A DNA stretch of 64,000 bases. Source: Gluconacetobacter diazotrophicus PA1 5. GTDB taxonomy: Bacteria; Pseudomonadota; Alphaproteobacteria; Acetobacterales; Acetobacteraceae. Numbering within the stretch: the first letter of the stretch is position 1; every line of letters starts with the position of its first letter. Below are positions 46,419 through 55,030 of this stretch, piece after piece. Below the pieces are notes generated by a model that saw only the letters and a list, made by a program, of their open reading frames with translations, searched no databases and had not been told where the DNA came from. The stretch covers positions 3,683,501 to 3,747,500 of the forward strand of contig NC_011365.1 of assembly GCF_000021325.1 (NCBI RefSeq), read 5' to 3'. Made by a program: the position numbers and the translations under genes.

Positions 46419-47168
46419 ATGTTCAGGTTGGATGGCAAGACCGCGCTGGTAACGGGCGCATCGGGGGGAATCGGTGCCGCGATCGCGCGGACCCTTCACG
46501 CCCAGGGCGCCCGGGTCGTCCTGTCCGGCACGCGGGAGGCCGTGCTGGCCCAGGTCGCGGCCGAGATCGCGCCCGACGGCACGCGGGTCCATGTCTGCCC
46601 GGCCGACCTGTCCGACCCGGCGGCGGCCGACGCGCTGGTCGCGGCGGCCGAGACGATCGCCGGCGCCCCGCTGGACATCCTGGTCAACAATGCGGGCCTG
46701 ACGCGCGACGGGCTGGCGATTCGCATGAAGGACGAGGACTGGAACCGGGTGATCGAGGTCGACCTGGCTGCCCCGTTCCGCCTCTGCCGTGCTGTCCTGA
46801 AGGGCATGCTGCGGCGCCGGGCGGGCCGGATCGTCAGCATCGCCTCGATCGTGGGCGTGACCGGCAATGCCGGACAGGCCAATTATTCGGCGGCCAAGGC
46901 CGGCATGATCGGCATGAGCAAGTCCCTGGCCCAGGAAGCCGGGCCGCGCGGCGTGACGGTCAATGTGGTGGCCCCCGGCTTCATCCAGACCGCCATGACC
47001 GACGTGCTGTCCGACGCGCAGCGCGAAAAGCTGCTGGGCGGCATTCCGCTGGGCCGCATGGGCCAGCCGGACGATATCGCCGCCGCCGTGGCCTATCTGG
47101 CGTCGGACGAGGCGGGATGGATCACCGGCACGACCCTGAACGTCAACGGCGGAATGGCGATGCCCTGA
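46419..47168 (+). CDS. fabG: 3-oxoacyl-ACP reductase
   Basis: A 249-residue short-chain dehydrogenase reducing 3-oxoacyl-ACP with [20 protein letters not shown] binds the cofactor. [14 protein letters not shown] and the catalytic Ser-Tyr-Lys in [12 protein letters not shown] and YSAAKAG are as expected. The gap to acpP is 262 bases without a recognised gene. Confidence 0.95.
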   Translation: MFRLDGKTALVTGASGGIGAAIARTLHAQGARVVLSGTREAVLAQVAAEIAPDGTRVHVCPADLSDPAAADALVAAAETIAGAPLDILVNNAGLTRDGLAIRMKDEDWNRVIEVDLAAPFRLCRAVLKGMLRRRAGRIVSIASIVGVTGNAGQANYSAAKAGMIGMSKSLAQEAGPRGVTVNVVAPGFIQTAMTDVLSDAQREKLLGGIPLGRMGQPDDIAAAVAYLASDEAGWITGTTLNVNGGMAMP

Positions 47169-47430
47169 CGGGGCCGATTCCGCTGGACGGCGAAGGGGAT
47201 ATGACGGAAAACAGTGCGCTTTTGCCGGATTCGTCCAGGCGCCGGGCGGCAGATTGTGGCGGAAACACGATCCCCGCCTTGGCGACGGCCGAGAAACCGT
47301 GCTAATCCGCCGCTGCTTCGTCCGAAGCGGGCTGGACGTGTTTCCCGCGGTTCCGGTTTGCGGGACGTCAGACAGGACGAATGAATTTCGAACCGCCCGT
47401 TTCTATGGGGCAGACAGGAAGCGAAGACAG

Positions 47431-47670
47431 ATGAGCGAAATCGCCGACAAGGTTAAGAAGATTGTGGTCGAACACCTCGGTGTCGAGGAAAGCAAGGTCA
47501 CGCCGGAAGCCTCCTTCATCGACGACCTGGGCGCCGACAGCCTTGACACGGTCGAACTGGTGATGGCGTTCGAAGAAGCCTTCAGCGTTGAAATTCCGGA
47601 AGACGCGGCCGAAAAGATCGCGACCGTGAAGGACGCGATCGACTACATCGAGAAGCAGAAGGCCGCCTGA
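47431..47670 (+). CDS. acpP: Acyl carrier protein
   Basis: The 79-residue housekeeping acyl carrier protein. The phosphopantetheine attachment site is Ser37 in [15 protein letters not shown]. Strongly acidic helices II and III are present. The upstream frame to 47254 is not coding. fabF follows 23 bases later. A second, dedicated ACP is at 61595. Confidence 0.96.
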   Translation: MSEIADKVKKIVVEHLGVEESKVTPEASFIDDLGADSLDTVELVMAFEEAFSVEIPEDAAEKIATVKDAIDYIEKQKAA

Positions 47671-47693
47671 AGTCGGCCGGGAAATCGGATTTC

Positions 47694-49001
47694 GTGATCA
47701 GGGAGCGGAGCGGGTTGATACAGTCTGCCGGAGTGGCGTCGGAACGTCGACGCGTCGTTGTCACCGGTATGGGCATTGTCAGCCCGCTCGGGCTGGGGCT
47801 CGAACATAACTGGTCGCGGCTGATCGCGGGGGAAAACGGCTTCGGCCGTATTTCCTCGTTCGACCCATCCGATCTGCCCGCGCATGTCGCGGGCGAAGTG
47901 CCTGCCGGCCCGACCGCCGAGGGTCGCCTGACCCTGTCGGACTGGGTGCCCGTCAAGGACCAGAAGAAGATGGATCGCTTCATCCATCTGGGCCTCGTCG
48001 CGGCGACCGAGGCGGTCGAGGATTCGGGCTGGAAGCCGGAATCCGAGGAAGATCGCTGCCGGACCGGCGTCATGATCGGCTCGGGCATCGGCGGCCTGCA
48101 GACGATCTACGATGCGTCGGTGACGGTGCATGAAGGACGCGCGCGGCGCCTGTCGCCCTTCTTTATCCCGTCCGCGCTGATCAACCTGGTCTCGGGCCAT
48201 GTGTCGATCAAATACGGTTTCAAGGGACCCAACCATTCGGTCGTGACCGCCTGCGCCACCGGCGTGCATGCGATCGGCGACGCCTCGCGGCTGATCATGC
48301 TCGGTGATGCCGACGTCATGGTCGCCGGCGGGGCCGAGGCCGCCGTCTGCCCGCTGGGCATCGCGGGCTTCAGTTCGGCGCGCGCGCTGTCCACCGCCTT
48401 CAACGACACGCCGGAAAAGGCGTCGCGTCCCTGGGACCGCGACCGCGACGGCTTCGTGATGGGCGAGGGCGCCGGCATCGTGGTGCTGGAAGAGTACGAG
48501 CACGCGAAGGCCCGCGGCGCCAAGATCTATGGCGAAGTCATCGGATACGGCATGTCCGGCGACGCCTATCACATCACCGCCCCCGCCGAGGGGCACGAGG
48601 GCGCCTATCGCGCCATGCAGGCCGCCGTGCGCAGCGCCGGGATCGACGTGGCGGATATCGGCTACGTCAACGCCCACGGCACCTCGACCATGGCGGACGA
48701 CCTGGAACTGCAGGCGGTCGAACGCCTGTTCGGCGACGATGCCGGCAAGGTGGCCATGTCCTCGACCAAGTCCGCCATCGGCCATCTGCTGGGCGCGGCC
48801 GGCGCGGTCGAGGCGATCTTCTCGATCCTGGCGATCCGCGACAATGTCGCACCGCCCACGCTGAACCTGGACAATCCGTCTCGCGAGAGCGCGATCGACC
48901 GGGTGGCGCACGAGGCCCAGCGCCGCAAGATCGATATCGCCCTGTCGAACAGCTTCGGCTTCGGGGGCACCAACGCCAGCGTCATCCTGCGCGGCGTCTG
49001 A
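47694..49001 (+). CDS. fabF: 3-oxoacyl-ACP synthase II
   Basis: A 435-residue condensing enzyme elongating acyl-ACP. The catalytic Cys is in VVTACATGVHAIG, with the two His in VNAHGTSTMADD and KSAIGHLLGAAG. The N-terminus RRVVVTGMGIVSPLG is standard. The start is uncertain: GTG at 47694 is given, but TTG at 47715 or GTG at 47730 would give a length closer to the family norm. Confidence 0.93.
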   Translation: MIRERSGLIQSAGVASERRRVVVTGMGIVSPLGLGLEHNWSRLIAGENGFGRISSFDPSDLPAHVAGEVPAGPTAEGRLTLSDWVPVKDQKKMDRFIHLGLVAATEAVEDSGWKPESEEDRCRTGVMIGSGIGGLQTIYDASVTVHEGRARRLSPFFIPSALINLVSGHVSIKYGFKGPNHSVVTACATGVHAIGDASRLIMLGDADVMVAGGAEAAVCPLGIAGFSSARALSTAFNDTPEKASRPWDRDRDGFVMGEGAGIVVLEEYEHAKARGAKIYGEVIGYGMSGDAYHITAPAEGHEGAYRAMQAAVRSAGIDVADIGYVNAHGTSTMADDLELQAVERLFGDDAGKVAMSSTKSAIGHLLGAAGAVEAIFSILAIRDNVAPPTLNLDNPSRESAIDRVAHEAQRRKIDIALSNSFGFGGTNASVILRGV

Positions 49002-49032
49002 CCGGCCGCGCCATCGGCCGCCGACAGGCAGG

Positions 49033-50052
49033 ATGTTCAAGCGCCTCATTATAACCGGCCTGCTGCTGCTGGCCCTCCTGTGTGCGGGGGCGGGCGGCAT
49101 CGCGGGCTGGGCATGGTTGATGTATGGCGCGCCGGGGCCGGCCACGCAGGCCCGTGCGGTGGTCGTGCCCCGGGGCGGCCTGGGCAGCACCGTCGCCACC
49201 TTGCAGCATGCGCGGGTGATCCGGGACGGACGCCTGGCCGCACTGGTCTTTCGCGTGGCAGTGCATCTGACGCGGCGTGACGGCGTCCTGCATGCGGCGG
49301 AACTGGAATTCCCGGCCTATGGCTCGATTCGTGACGCGCTGTTCGTGCTGCGCCACGCCCGGCCTGTGCTGCATCCCATAACGGTGCCCGAGGGCCTGTC
49401 GGTCATCCAGGTCATCGACCTCGTCGATCGCGCACCGGTGCTGTCCGGCCCCATGCCGTCGCTGGCCGAGGGCGATGTCCTGCCGCAGACCTATGATTAT
49501 GAATGGGGCACGTCCCGCGCCGCGTTGCTGGCACGGATGCGGGGCGCGATGGACACGACCCTGGATGCGGTCTGGCGCGATCGCACGCCGGTGCCCGAAA
49601 TACCCGACCGGCGCACCCTGCTGATCCTGGCATCGATGGTCGAGCGCGAAACGGCGATTCCCGCCGAGCGCAAGCAGGTGGCGCGCGTCTTCATCAACCG
49701 GCTGCGTCTCGGCATGCGCCTGCAATCCGACCCGACGGTGGTCTATGGCATCAATCACGGGGCAGGGCCGCTAGGCCACGCGCTGACCCGCGCCGAACTG
49801 GCGGCGCCCAGCGCCTACAATACCTATACCCTGCCGGGCCTGCCCGTCGGCCCGATCTGTTCGCCGGGCCGCGCCGCGCTGGACGCGGTGGCGCACCCGG
49901 CGGACGGCGACGCCCTGTATTTCGTCGCCGACGGCACGGGCGGCCACGTCTTCGCCGGTAGCCTGGCCGATCATAACCGCAATGTCGGTGCCTATCGGGC
50001 GCGTAAGGAACCGCAGGGGGCCCTTACGGGGGCGACAGGGGCTGGGCGTTGA
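49033..50052 (+). CDS. mltG: Endolytic murein transglycosylase MltG
   Basis: A 339-residue inner-membrane lytic transglycosylase that terminates nascent glycan strands. An N-terminal helix (LIITGLLLLALLCAGAGG) anchors it. The catalytic Glu is in LASMVERET. VFINRLRLGMRLQSDPTVVYG, YNTYTLPGLPVGPI and YFVADGTGGHVF are conserved. Location after fabF matches the usual acpP-fabF-mltG order. Its 3' end overlaps the convergent SYLF gene by 29 bases. Confidence 0.95.
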   Translation: MFKRLIITGLLLLALLCAGAGGIAGWAWLMYGAPGPATQARAVVVPRGGLGSTVATLQHARVIRDGRLAALVFRVAVHLTRRDGVLHAAELEFPAYGSIRDALFVLRHARPVLHPITVPEGLSVIQVIDLVDRAPVLSGPMPSLAEGDVLPQTYDYEWGTSRAALLARMRGAMDTTLDAVWRDRTPVPEIPDRRTLLILASMVERETAIPAERKQVARVFINRLRLGMRLQSDPTVVYGINHGAGPLGHALTRAELAAPSAYNTYTLPGLPVGPICSPGRAALDAVAHPADGDALYFVADGTGGHVFAGSLADHNRNVGAYRARKEPQGALTGATGAGR

Positions 50053-50863
50053 TGGGGCCGGATGACGGCGCGGGGGTGACCTGCGCCGGTTCACCGCCCG
50101 CCGGCGAATAGGCCCCCGGCGGGCCCGCCGGGGGCGGCATCGCGGGTGCGGGCGCGGCTGAGGCCTGGGCCTGCACCTCGCTCAGCGCGCTGCGCAGCGG
50201 GTCGGCACCGGGATTGTTGACGCGCATCGAGATCACGATGTCCTCGGGGCCGACGATCTGGTTGTAGTAGGACCGGTTGGCACTGCTGTTGACCGACAGT
50301 TTCGACCCGCCCAGCGCGGCGCCGGCGAACAGGCCCTTGGATTTCTGGATGGCCATGATGTCAGTGTTGCGCTGGCCGGTGGTACCGCTCTCGATCCCCG
50401 ACCCCATGGTAGCGAACGATGCCCCCGCGTCGGCGCCAAGCTGGAACTGGTTGTCCACCAGCGCCTGCAGCCCGCGATCGGTCATGACGAAGAACATGAC
50501 CTGGGAATCCTGCATCCCGAGCTGGACCCCGACAGTGGCCGAATCCAGGGTGAAGAAGGCCGGGTCCGACCACGACCCCCGCGCGTCGCGCGACAGCAGG
50601 ACGCATCCGCCCCCCGATCCGCCGAACCCGATCGACATGCGGAAGATCGACGGGCAGACCATCACCGCGCGGGCCTTGACCATATAGCGGGTGATTTTGC
50701 TGTCCGGACGGGCACCGGCGAACATGTCGCGTACGGTCAGGGTGGCGCGGTCCACCAGGGATTGCTGTCGCTCGCTGCTCGCCAGGGCCGAACCGGCCGG
50801 CAGCGCCAGTACCGCCGCCAGCACCGCCAGCGTCCCGCGGGAAAGACCGTCTCGCAAAGACAT
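50024..50863 (-). CDS. Exported SYLF (Ysc84-like) domain protein
   Basis: A 279-residue protein with a signal peptide (about 1-28, ALPAGSALAS). A SYLF/DUF500 lipid-binding domain follows: KARAVMVCPSIFRMSIGFGG, GVQLGMQDSQVMFFVM and GADAGASFATMG are typical. The C-terminal 55 residues are a Pro/Ala-rich linker-like tail. Bacterial function is poorly known. Its end overlaps mltG on the other strand. Confidence 0.87.
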   Translation of the reverse strand: MSLRDGLSRGTLAVLAAVLALPAGSALASSERQQSLVDRATLTVRDMFAGARPDSKITRYMVKARAVMVCPSIFRMSIGFGGSGGGCVLLSRDARGSWSDPAFFTLDSATVGVQLGMQDSQVMFFVMTDRGLQALVDNQFQLGADAGASFATMGSGIESGTTGQRNTDIMAIQKSKGLFAGAALGGSKLSVNSSANRSYYNQIVGPEDIVISMRVNNPGADPLRSALSEVQAQASAAPAPAMPPPAGPPGAYSPAGGEPAQVTPAPSSGPINAQPLSPP

Positions 50864-51009
50864 GCTCCGTTTTCTCCCAGAACATCCATTATCGGATGCC
50901 CGTTCAGATAATGTGCGAAATGCGTCCGGGTTTACCGAACCGTTCGGACAATGACCCGGACCAGATCCCTGTTCCTAGTGATTTTTTATGGCGCAACCAT
51001 GGCCATGGG

Positions 51010-51798
51010 TCAGTCCAGCGGAACCTCCAGCGCGACCGCCAGATCGGCGGCTATTCCAGGCGCCGCCGCAAGAAGGGTGATCCCGCCCTCCAGCCCGCCA
51101 TCGCGCAGGAAGGGCGAGACGCGTGCCCCCGCTTCCTCCAGCAGGACCAGGGCCGCCGCCACGTCCCACAGGTTGATCACGATCTCCAGATAGCCGTCCA
51201 GCCGCCCGCAGGCGACGTCGGCCAGGGCCAGCGCGCCCGACCCGCTCGAACGCGGCATGGCCCCCAGGCGCAGGATGGTCGCTGCCTTCTCGGCGAAGAC
51301 GCCGTCGGGCACGCGGCTGCTCCACCCCATCTCCACCATGGCCGAGCGCGTGTCCGTCACCGCCGAGGCCCGGATCGGCCGGCCGTTGAGGAATGCGCCG
51401 TGCCCGCGCACGGCGGTATAGGTCTCGCCCAGCGCCGGGGCCTGGATGATGCCCGCGACCGGCTGGTCGCCGTCCAGCAGGCCCAGCGACACGCACCAGC
51501 GATTGCGCCCGCGCGCATAGTTCGATGTCCCATCGATCGGATCGACCACCCAGCGCAGGCGTCCGGTGCGGGTGCGGCCTTCCTCCTCGCCCTGGAATCC
51601 GTCCTCGGGGAACAGGGTGTCGATCCGCGCGGAAATCAGGGCCTCGACCGCGCCGTCCGCCTCGGTCAGCCAGTCCTGGGCGCTCTTCAGCTTCGCGGTG
51701 GGGCCGCCCGAGGGCGGACGCATGGACATGGCCAGGTCGGCCGCGTCGCGGACAATGGACCGTGCGGCTTCGAACCGGCACAGGATGGCGTCTGACAT
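51010..51798 (-). CDS. Inositol monophosphatase family protein
   Basis: A 262-residue Mg-dependent phosphatase of the IMPase/CysQ/FBPase superfamily. Metal-binding segments are GFQGEEEG, WVVDPIDGTSNYARG and NLWDVAAALVLLEEAG, all intact. The substrate could be inositol phosphate, a histidinol phosphate or PAP; the sequence does not decide. It may share a transcript with mmcB, 72 nt upstream. Confidence 0.9.
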   Translation of the reverse strand: MSDAILCRFEAARSIVRDAADLAMSMRPPSGGPTAKLKSAQDWLTEADGAVEALISARIDTLFPEDGFQGEEEGRTRTGRLRWVVDPIDGTSNYARGRNRWCVSLGLLDGDQPVAGIIQAPALGETYTAVRGHGAFLNGRPIRASAVTDTRSAMVEMGWSSRVPDGVFAEKAATILRLGAMPRSSGSGALALADVACGRLDGYLEIVINLWDVAAALVLLEEAGARVSPFLRDGGLEGGITLLAAAPGIAADLAVALEVPLD

Positions 51799-51870
51799 CG
51801 GTGGCCCTCTCTTGATCAGCGTCTGGCAGCCTGCATGGCGTACAATGCGGTTCCTGTCAGCCGGGTGGCG

Positions 51871-52368
51871 TCATTCGACCCGTCGCGCGGTCCGCAGCGC
51901 GGCGGTCACGGCGGGGTCGTCCAGGCGGCCCAGACGGGTGGCGGCCTGCATGGCGAACAGATGTGTCAGCTTGCGCCGCCGCGCGGGCGCCAGGGCCGAG
52001 GTCGCCGAGTCGCGCAGGATGGCGCTCTCCGCGATCACGTTCAGCCCGCCGGGCACGGCATCGGTATCCGCGACCATGATCCCGGCCGTATCGGGCAACA
52101 GGTCCCGGGGGAAGCCCCGGTCGACGGCGAAGAAAAGCTGGTCGCACCAATCCCGGTAGCAGGCCCATTTGGCATCGGTCAGGAAATCGCGCGGACCGGA
52201 TTTGATCTCGATGCAGACGAAGCCGTTATCGGGCCGCAACGCCATGATATCCGCCCGCCGCCCGTCCGGCAGGACCAGTTCGTGCAGCGCCGCCCAGCCC
52301 ATCTGGCCGCAGAGATGGACGACGGCGCGGCGAATGGCGATCTGGTTCTGGACAAGGTCGATGGGCAT
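51871..52368 (-). CDS. mmcB: MmcB family DNA repair protein
   Basis: A 165-residue protein of the MmcB (DUF1052) family, named for mitomycin C resistance in Caulobacter. The fold is nuclease-like PD-(D/E)xK: Glu30, Asp40 in RRADIMAL, and E54-I-K56 in CIEIKSG form a plausible active site. It lies nine bases after the glycosyltransferase stop. No SOS box is visible directly upstream. Confidence 0.88.
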   Translation of the reverse strand: MPIDLVQNQIAIRRAVVHLCGQMGWAALHELVLPDGRRADIMALRPDNGFVCIEIKSGPRDFLTDAKWACYRDWCDQLFFAVDRGFPRDLLPDTAGIMVADTDAVPGGLNVIAESAILRDSATSALAPARRRKLTHLFAMQAATRLGRLDDPAVTAALRTARRVE

Positions 52369-52377
52369 CGCGGCGTG

Positions 52378-53475
52378 TCACGGTCCCGTCCCGGCGTTCG
52401 CCGGGGGCAGGACGCGCTCCAGGATCGCCCGGCCGGCGGCGTCGAAGCGCGCGGGGGCGAAACGGTCCAGCACGTGGGCGCGTGCCGCCTGTCCCATCCC
52501 GGCCAGGGCTTCCGGCCGGCGCAGCATGTGTGCCAGCGCGGCGGCCAGGGCGGGGGCGTCTCCGGGGGGAACAAGCCGGCCGGATATCCCGTCCGTGACG
52601 GTATGGGAAATCTCGCCGACCGAGGACGCCAGCGGGGGCAGGCCGGCCTGCATGGCCTGATGCACGGCAATGCACAGGCCCTCGCGCCGCGACGGCTGCA
52701 CATAGGCATGCTGCGCTGCCAGGAAGCCCGACACGTCGGTGCAGAAGCCATCCAGGCGAAGGGTCGTCAGCCGCAGGTCGCGGATCAGGGCTTCAAGCTG
52801 CGGCCGGCCGGCGCCCTCGCCGGCGATCGAGATCGAAAAGGGCGGCAGCGATCCATCCGTCTTCAGGATTGCCAGCGCGTGGCACAGGACGTCATAGCCC
52901 TTGGCCCAGTGCAGCCGTCCCAGCGACCCGATCCGCACGGTCTCGCCCGGCTGCCAGGGGCGGGCGACGGGGCAGGCCGGGTCGGCGCGGAAGATCGGCC
53001 ACAGCGCGGCCCGGTCGGCCGGAATGGCCAACCGGTCGCGCATGAAATCCATCACACAGCGTGAATCGGCCACCCAGATACGGCTCAGCCCCCGCAAGGC
53101 GCGCAGCAGGCGGATATTCGCGCGGCTCAGCCCCGCATTATGCTGCCAGCTGACGACGGGAACGCGCCGCGCCAGCCCGACGACCTGTCCCAGCACGGTG
53201 GCCCGGGTCAGCGATGTCCAGATCAGGTCGGGACGGTATGCCCCGATGCACCGGTCCAGCCAGCGCAGGGCGGCCAGTTGGTCCTTTTCGCCCCCCGGTC
53301 GCACCTGCACCGGCAGGGAGGCCGCCTGCAGGGCCGGCAGCGCACGGCCGTCGCGGCGGGTCAGCGCGAACAGGGCGACGTCATGTCCGGCCCCGCGCAT
53401 GACGCGGGTGATATCCGGCACCGGAAAGGCGGCCCCCCCGCCTTCGAGCGAATTGATGACATAGGCGATGCGCAT
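52378..53475 (-). CDS. GT4-like glycosyltransferase
   Basis: A 365-residue GT-B glycosyltransferase. The N-terminal acceptor domain starts RIAYVINSLEGGGAAF. The donor domain has RIGSLGRLHWAKGYDVL, ISIAGEGAG and the E-x7-E region PSRREGLCIAVHQAMQAGLP. The start at 53475 follows the nucleotidyltransferase stop by five bases. Given the neighbours, a role in glycosylating an envelope lipid is inferred. Confidence 0.88.
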   Translation of the reverse strand: MRIAYVINSLEGGGAAFPVPDITRVMRGAGHDVALFALTRRDGRALPALQAASLPVQVRPGGEKDQLAALRWLDRCIGAYRPDLIWTSLTRATVLGQVVGLARRVPVVSWQHNAGLSRANIRLLRALRGLSRIWVADSRCVMDFMRDRLAIPADRAALWPIFRADPACPVARPWQPGETVRIGSLGRLHWAKGYDVLCHALAILKTDGSLPPFSISIAGEGAGRPQLEALIRDLRLTTLRLDGFCTDVSGFLAAQHAYVQPSRREGLCIAVHQAMQAGLPPLASSVGEISHTVTDGISGRLVPPGDAPALAAALAHMLRRPEALAGMGQAARAHVLDRFAPARFDAAGRAILERVLPPANAGTGP

Positions 53476-53480
53476 GGGAT

Positions 53481-54251
53481 TCAGGCGGCGGCGCGCGCGA
53501 GGATCGTCTCGACCAGGGCCAGGTCGGCGGGCTTGTCCACATCCACCGCCGCACGTCCATCGGACAGGGCGACCAGCCTGACCGAGGCATGGCCCAGCAC
53601 CCCGATCCGGGCGCACAGGGCGGCGCGCGTCAGTCGCCCGGTCAGGTAGCGGACCAGCGTCCCGATTCCCAGCAGGCGGGCCATGCGCAGCGGGTGCTTG
53701 CGTTCCTGTTCAAGGCGCTGCCATGCCCGCACCACGCCGATGGCGGCCGGGGTGCGGAACAGGAACAGGTTGCAGCCTGAAAACGCACCGTCCGCCAGGC
53801 GGATCATCGTCCGCTTCGTCGCCGGCACGTCGCGCGTGATGTCGGCCGCCATCGCGATGGCGGCGGCCATGTCGCAGGTCCCGCCGGCCGAATCCAGGAA
53901 CGCATCGATCCATTCCGGCCGCAGCAGCGCGTGGTCCGCCGTCGTGACCAGCAGCGGCGTGCCCAGGGTGTGCAGGGCCGCCATCACGCTGGCGCTGGGG
54001 CCGGGCGCCGGCGGCAGGAATTCGACCGGATGGTCCAGCAGGCCGGTCAGGATATCCGGGGTCTCGATACTGATGACGATGCGGCCGATCCGGGGATTGG
54101 CGGCCAGCGCGTCCACGACCCGCGCGATCATCGGCCGGCCGGCCACCGGCAGGATGGCCTTGTGCGATACGCCGGCCGCGCTGGCCATGGGGTCGGACGC
54201 GCCGGCGCGCGTGCCCGCCAGGACCAGGACGTTCAGCGGGCCCGATGTCAC
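53481..54251 (-). CDS. MobA-like NTP transferase domain protein
   Basis: A 256-residue nucleotidyltransferase. VLVLAGTRAGASDPM and KAILPVAGRPMIARVVDAL are the nucleotide-binding and signature parts of the NTP_transf_3 fold. TTADHALLRPEW has the metal Asp. The C-terminal portion ends DVDKPADLALVE, matching sugar-nucleotide or CTP-type transferases. The product is unknown. It could activate a head-group precursor for the lipids of this region. Overlaps the hydroxylase gene by four bases. Confidence 0.82.
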   Translation of the reverse strand: MTSGPLNVLVLAGTRAGASDPMASAAGVSHKAILPVAGRPMIARVVDALAANPRIGRIVISIETPDILTGLLDHPVEFLPPAPGPSASVMAALHTLGTPLLVTTADHALLRPEWIDAFLDSAGGTCDMAAAIAMAADITRDVPATKRTMIRLADGAFSGCNLFLFRTPAAIGVVRAWQRLEQERKHPLRMARLLGIGTLVRYLTGRLTRAALCARIGVLGHASVRLVALSDGRAAVDVDKPADLALVETILARAAA

Positions 54252-55030
54252 GTCACGTTCCGTCGGGGCACCGCGCCGTCCGGGCGGTCGCGCGGCGGGG
54301 CGCCGGTCCGGTCCATCACCCAGGGATAGCGGGCGGCCTCGGCCGTGTCATAGCCCAGGTTGAACACGCTGGGGCTGCGCGGCCGGGCGCGCGTATCGCC
54401 ATAATAGCTGCCGAAGACGCGGTCGACGACATAGCTGGTGATGCCGAAATTGCCGTCCTCGTCATGGAAATGATGCAGGACGTGAAGCTGCTTCATCTTC
54501 TGGATCCAGCGCGCCCGCGGCTTGTAGTTCAGGTGCTGGATGCAGTGGAAGAATTCATAGATGCAGGTAATGACCAGCCCGGTCCCCAGCGCGGCCGCGG
54601 CCCCGCCCACGTGCCCGATCAGGTAGCCGATCGGCAGGGTGATGATGGCGATCGTCGGGATGGTGTTCAGCGGCGAACCGAACAGGACGTCCAGAAGATG
54701 CGGGTCCTGGTGGTGGTCGAAATGAATGCGCTTCCACAGTCCCGCCGTCAGCTTGATGCGATACAGGAAGCGTCCATGCAGGATGTAGCGGTGCAGCAGG
54801 TACCACGTCACCGGATAGACCAGGATGACCGCGCCGACGGCGATCGCGGTCGGCTGGATACCGGGAAAATTCCGTCCCAGCACCGCGAAGCTGCACACGG
54901 CCAGGACGATGTAGAGAAGGATGGTCGGATAGGTCAGGTAGGCGATCCACAACTGGCGAAGATTCATCTTCCCCAGGTCGAAGCTTCGCCCGGTGCGAAG
55001 GTTCGTGTTGCGCAGTGTCGAGCCGATCAT
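54248..55030 (-). CDS. Sterol desaturase / fatty acid hydroxylase superfamily membrane protein
   Basis: A 260-residue integral membrane diiron enzyme. The His-box pattern is visible: HRYILHGRF, HFDHHQDPH, HCIQHLNY and HVLHHFHDEDGNFG, interleaved with about four hydrophobic segments. Family members hydroxylate or desaturate fatty acyl, sterol or sphingoid chains. Because 2-hydroxy ceramides are known from acetic acid bacteria and spt is nearby, a sphingolipid hydroxylase is a good candidate, as inference only. Four-base overlaps on both sides couple it to lptG and the nucleotidyltransferase. Confidence 0.85.
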   Translation of the reverse strand: MIGSTLRNTNLRTGRSFDLGKMNLRQLWIAYLTYPTILLYIVLAVCSFAVLGRNFPGIQPTAIAVGAVILVYPVTWYLLHRYILHGRFLYRIKLTAGLWKRIHFDHHQDPHLLDVLFGSPLNTIPTIAIITLPIGYLIGHVGGAAAALGTGLVITCIYEFFHCIQHLNYKPRARWIQKMKQLHVLHHFHDEDGNFGITSYVVDRVFGSYYGDTRARPRSPSVFNLGYDTAEAARYPWVMDRTGAPPRDRPDGAVPRRNVT

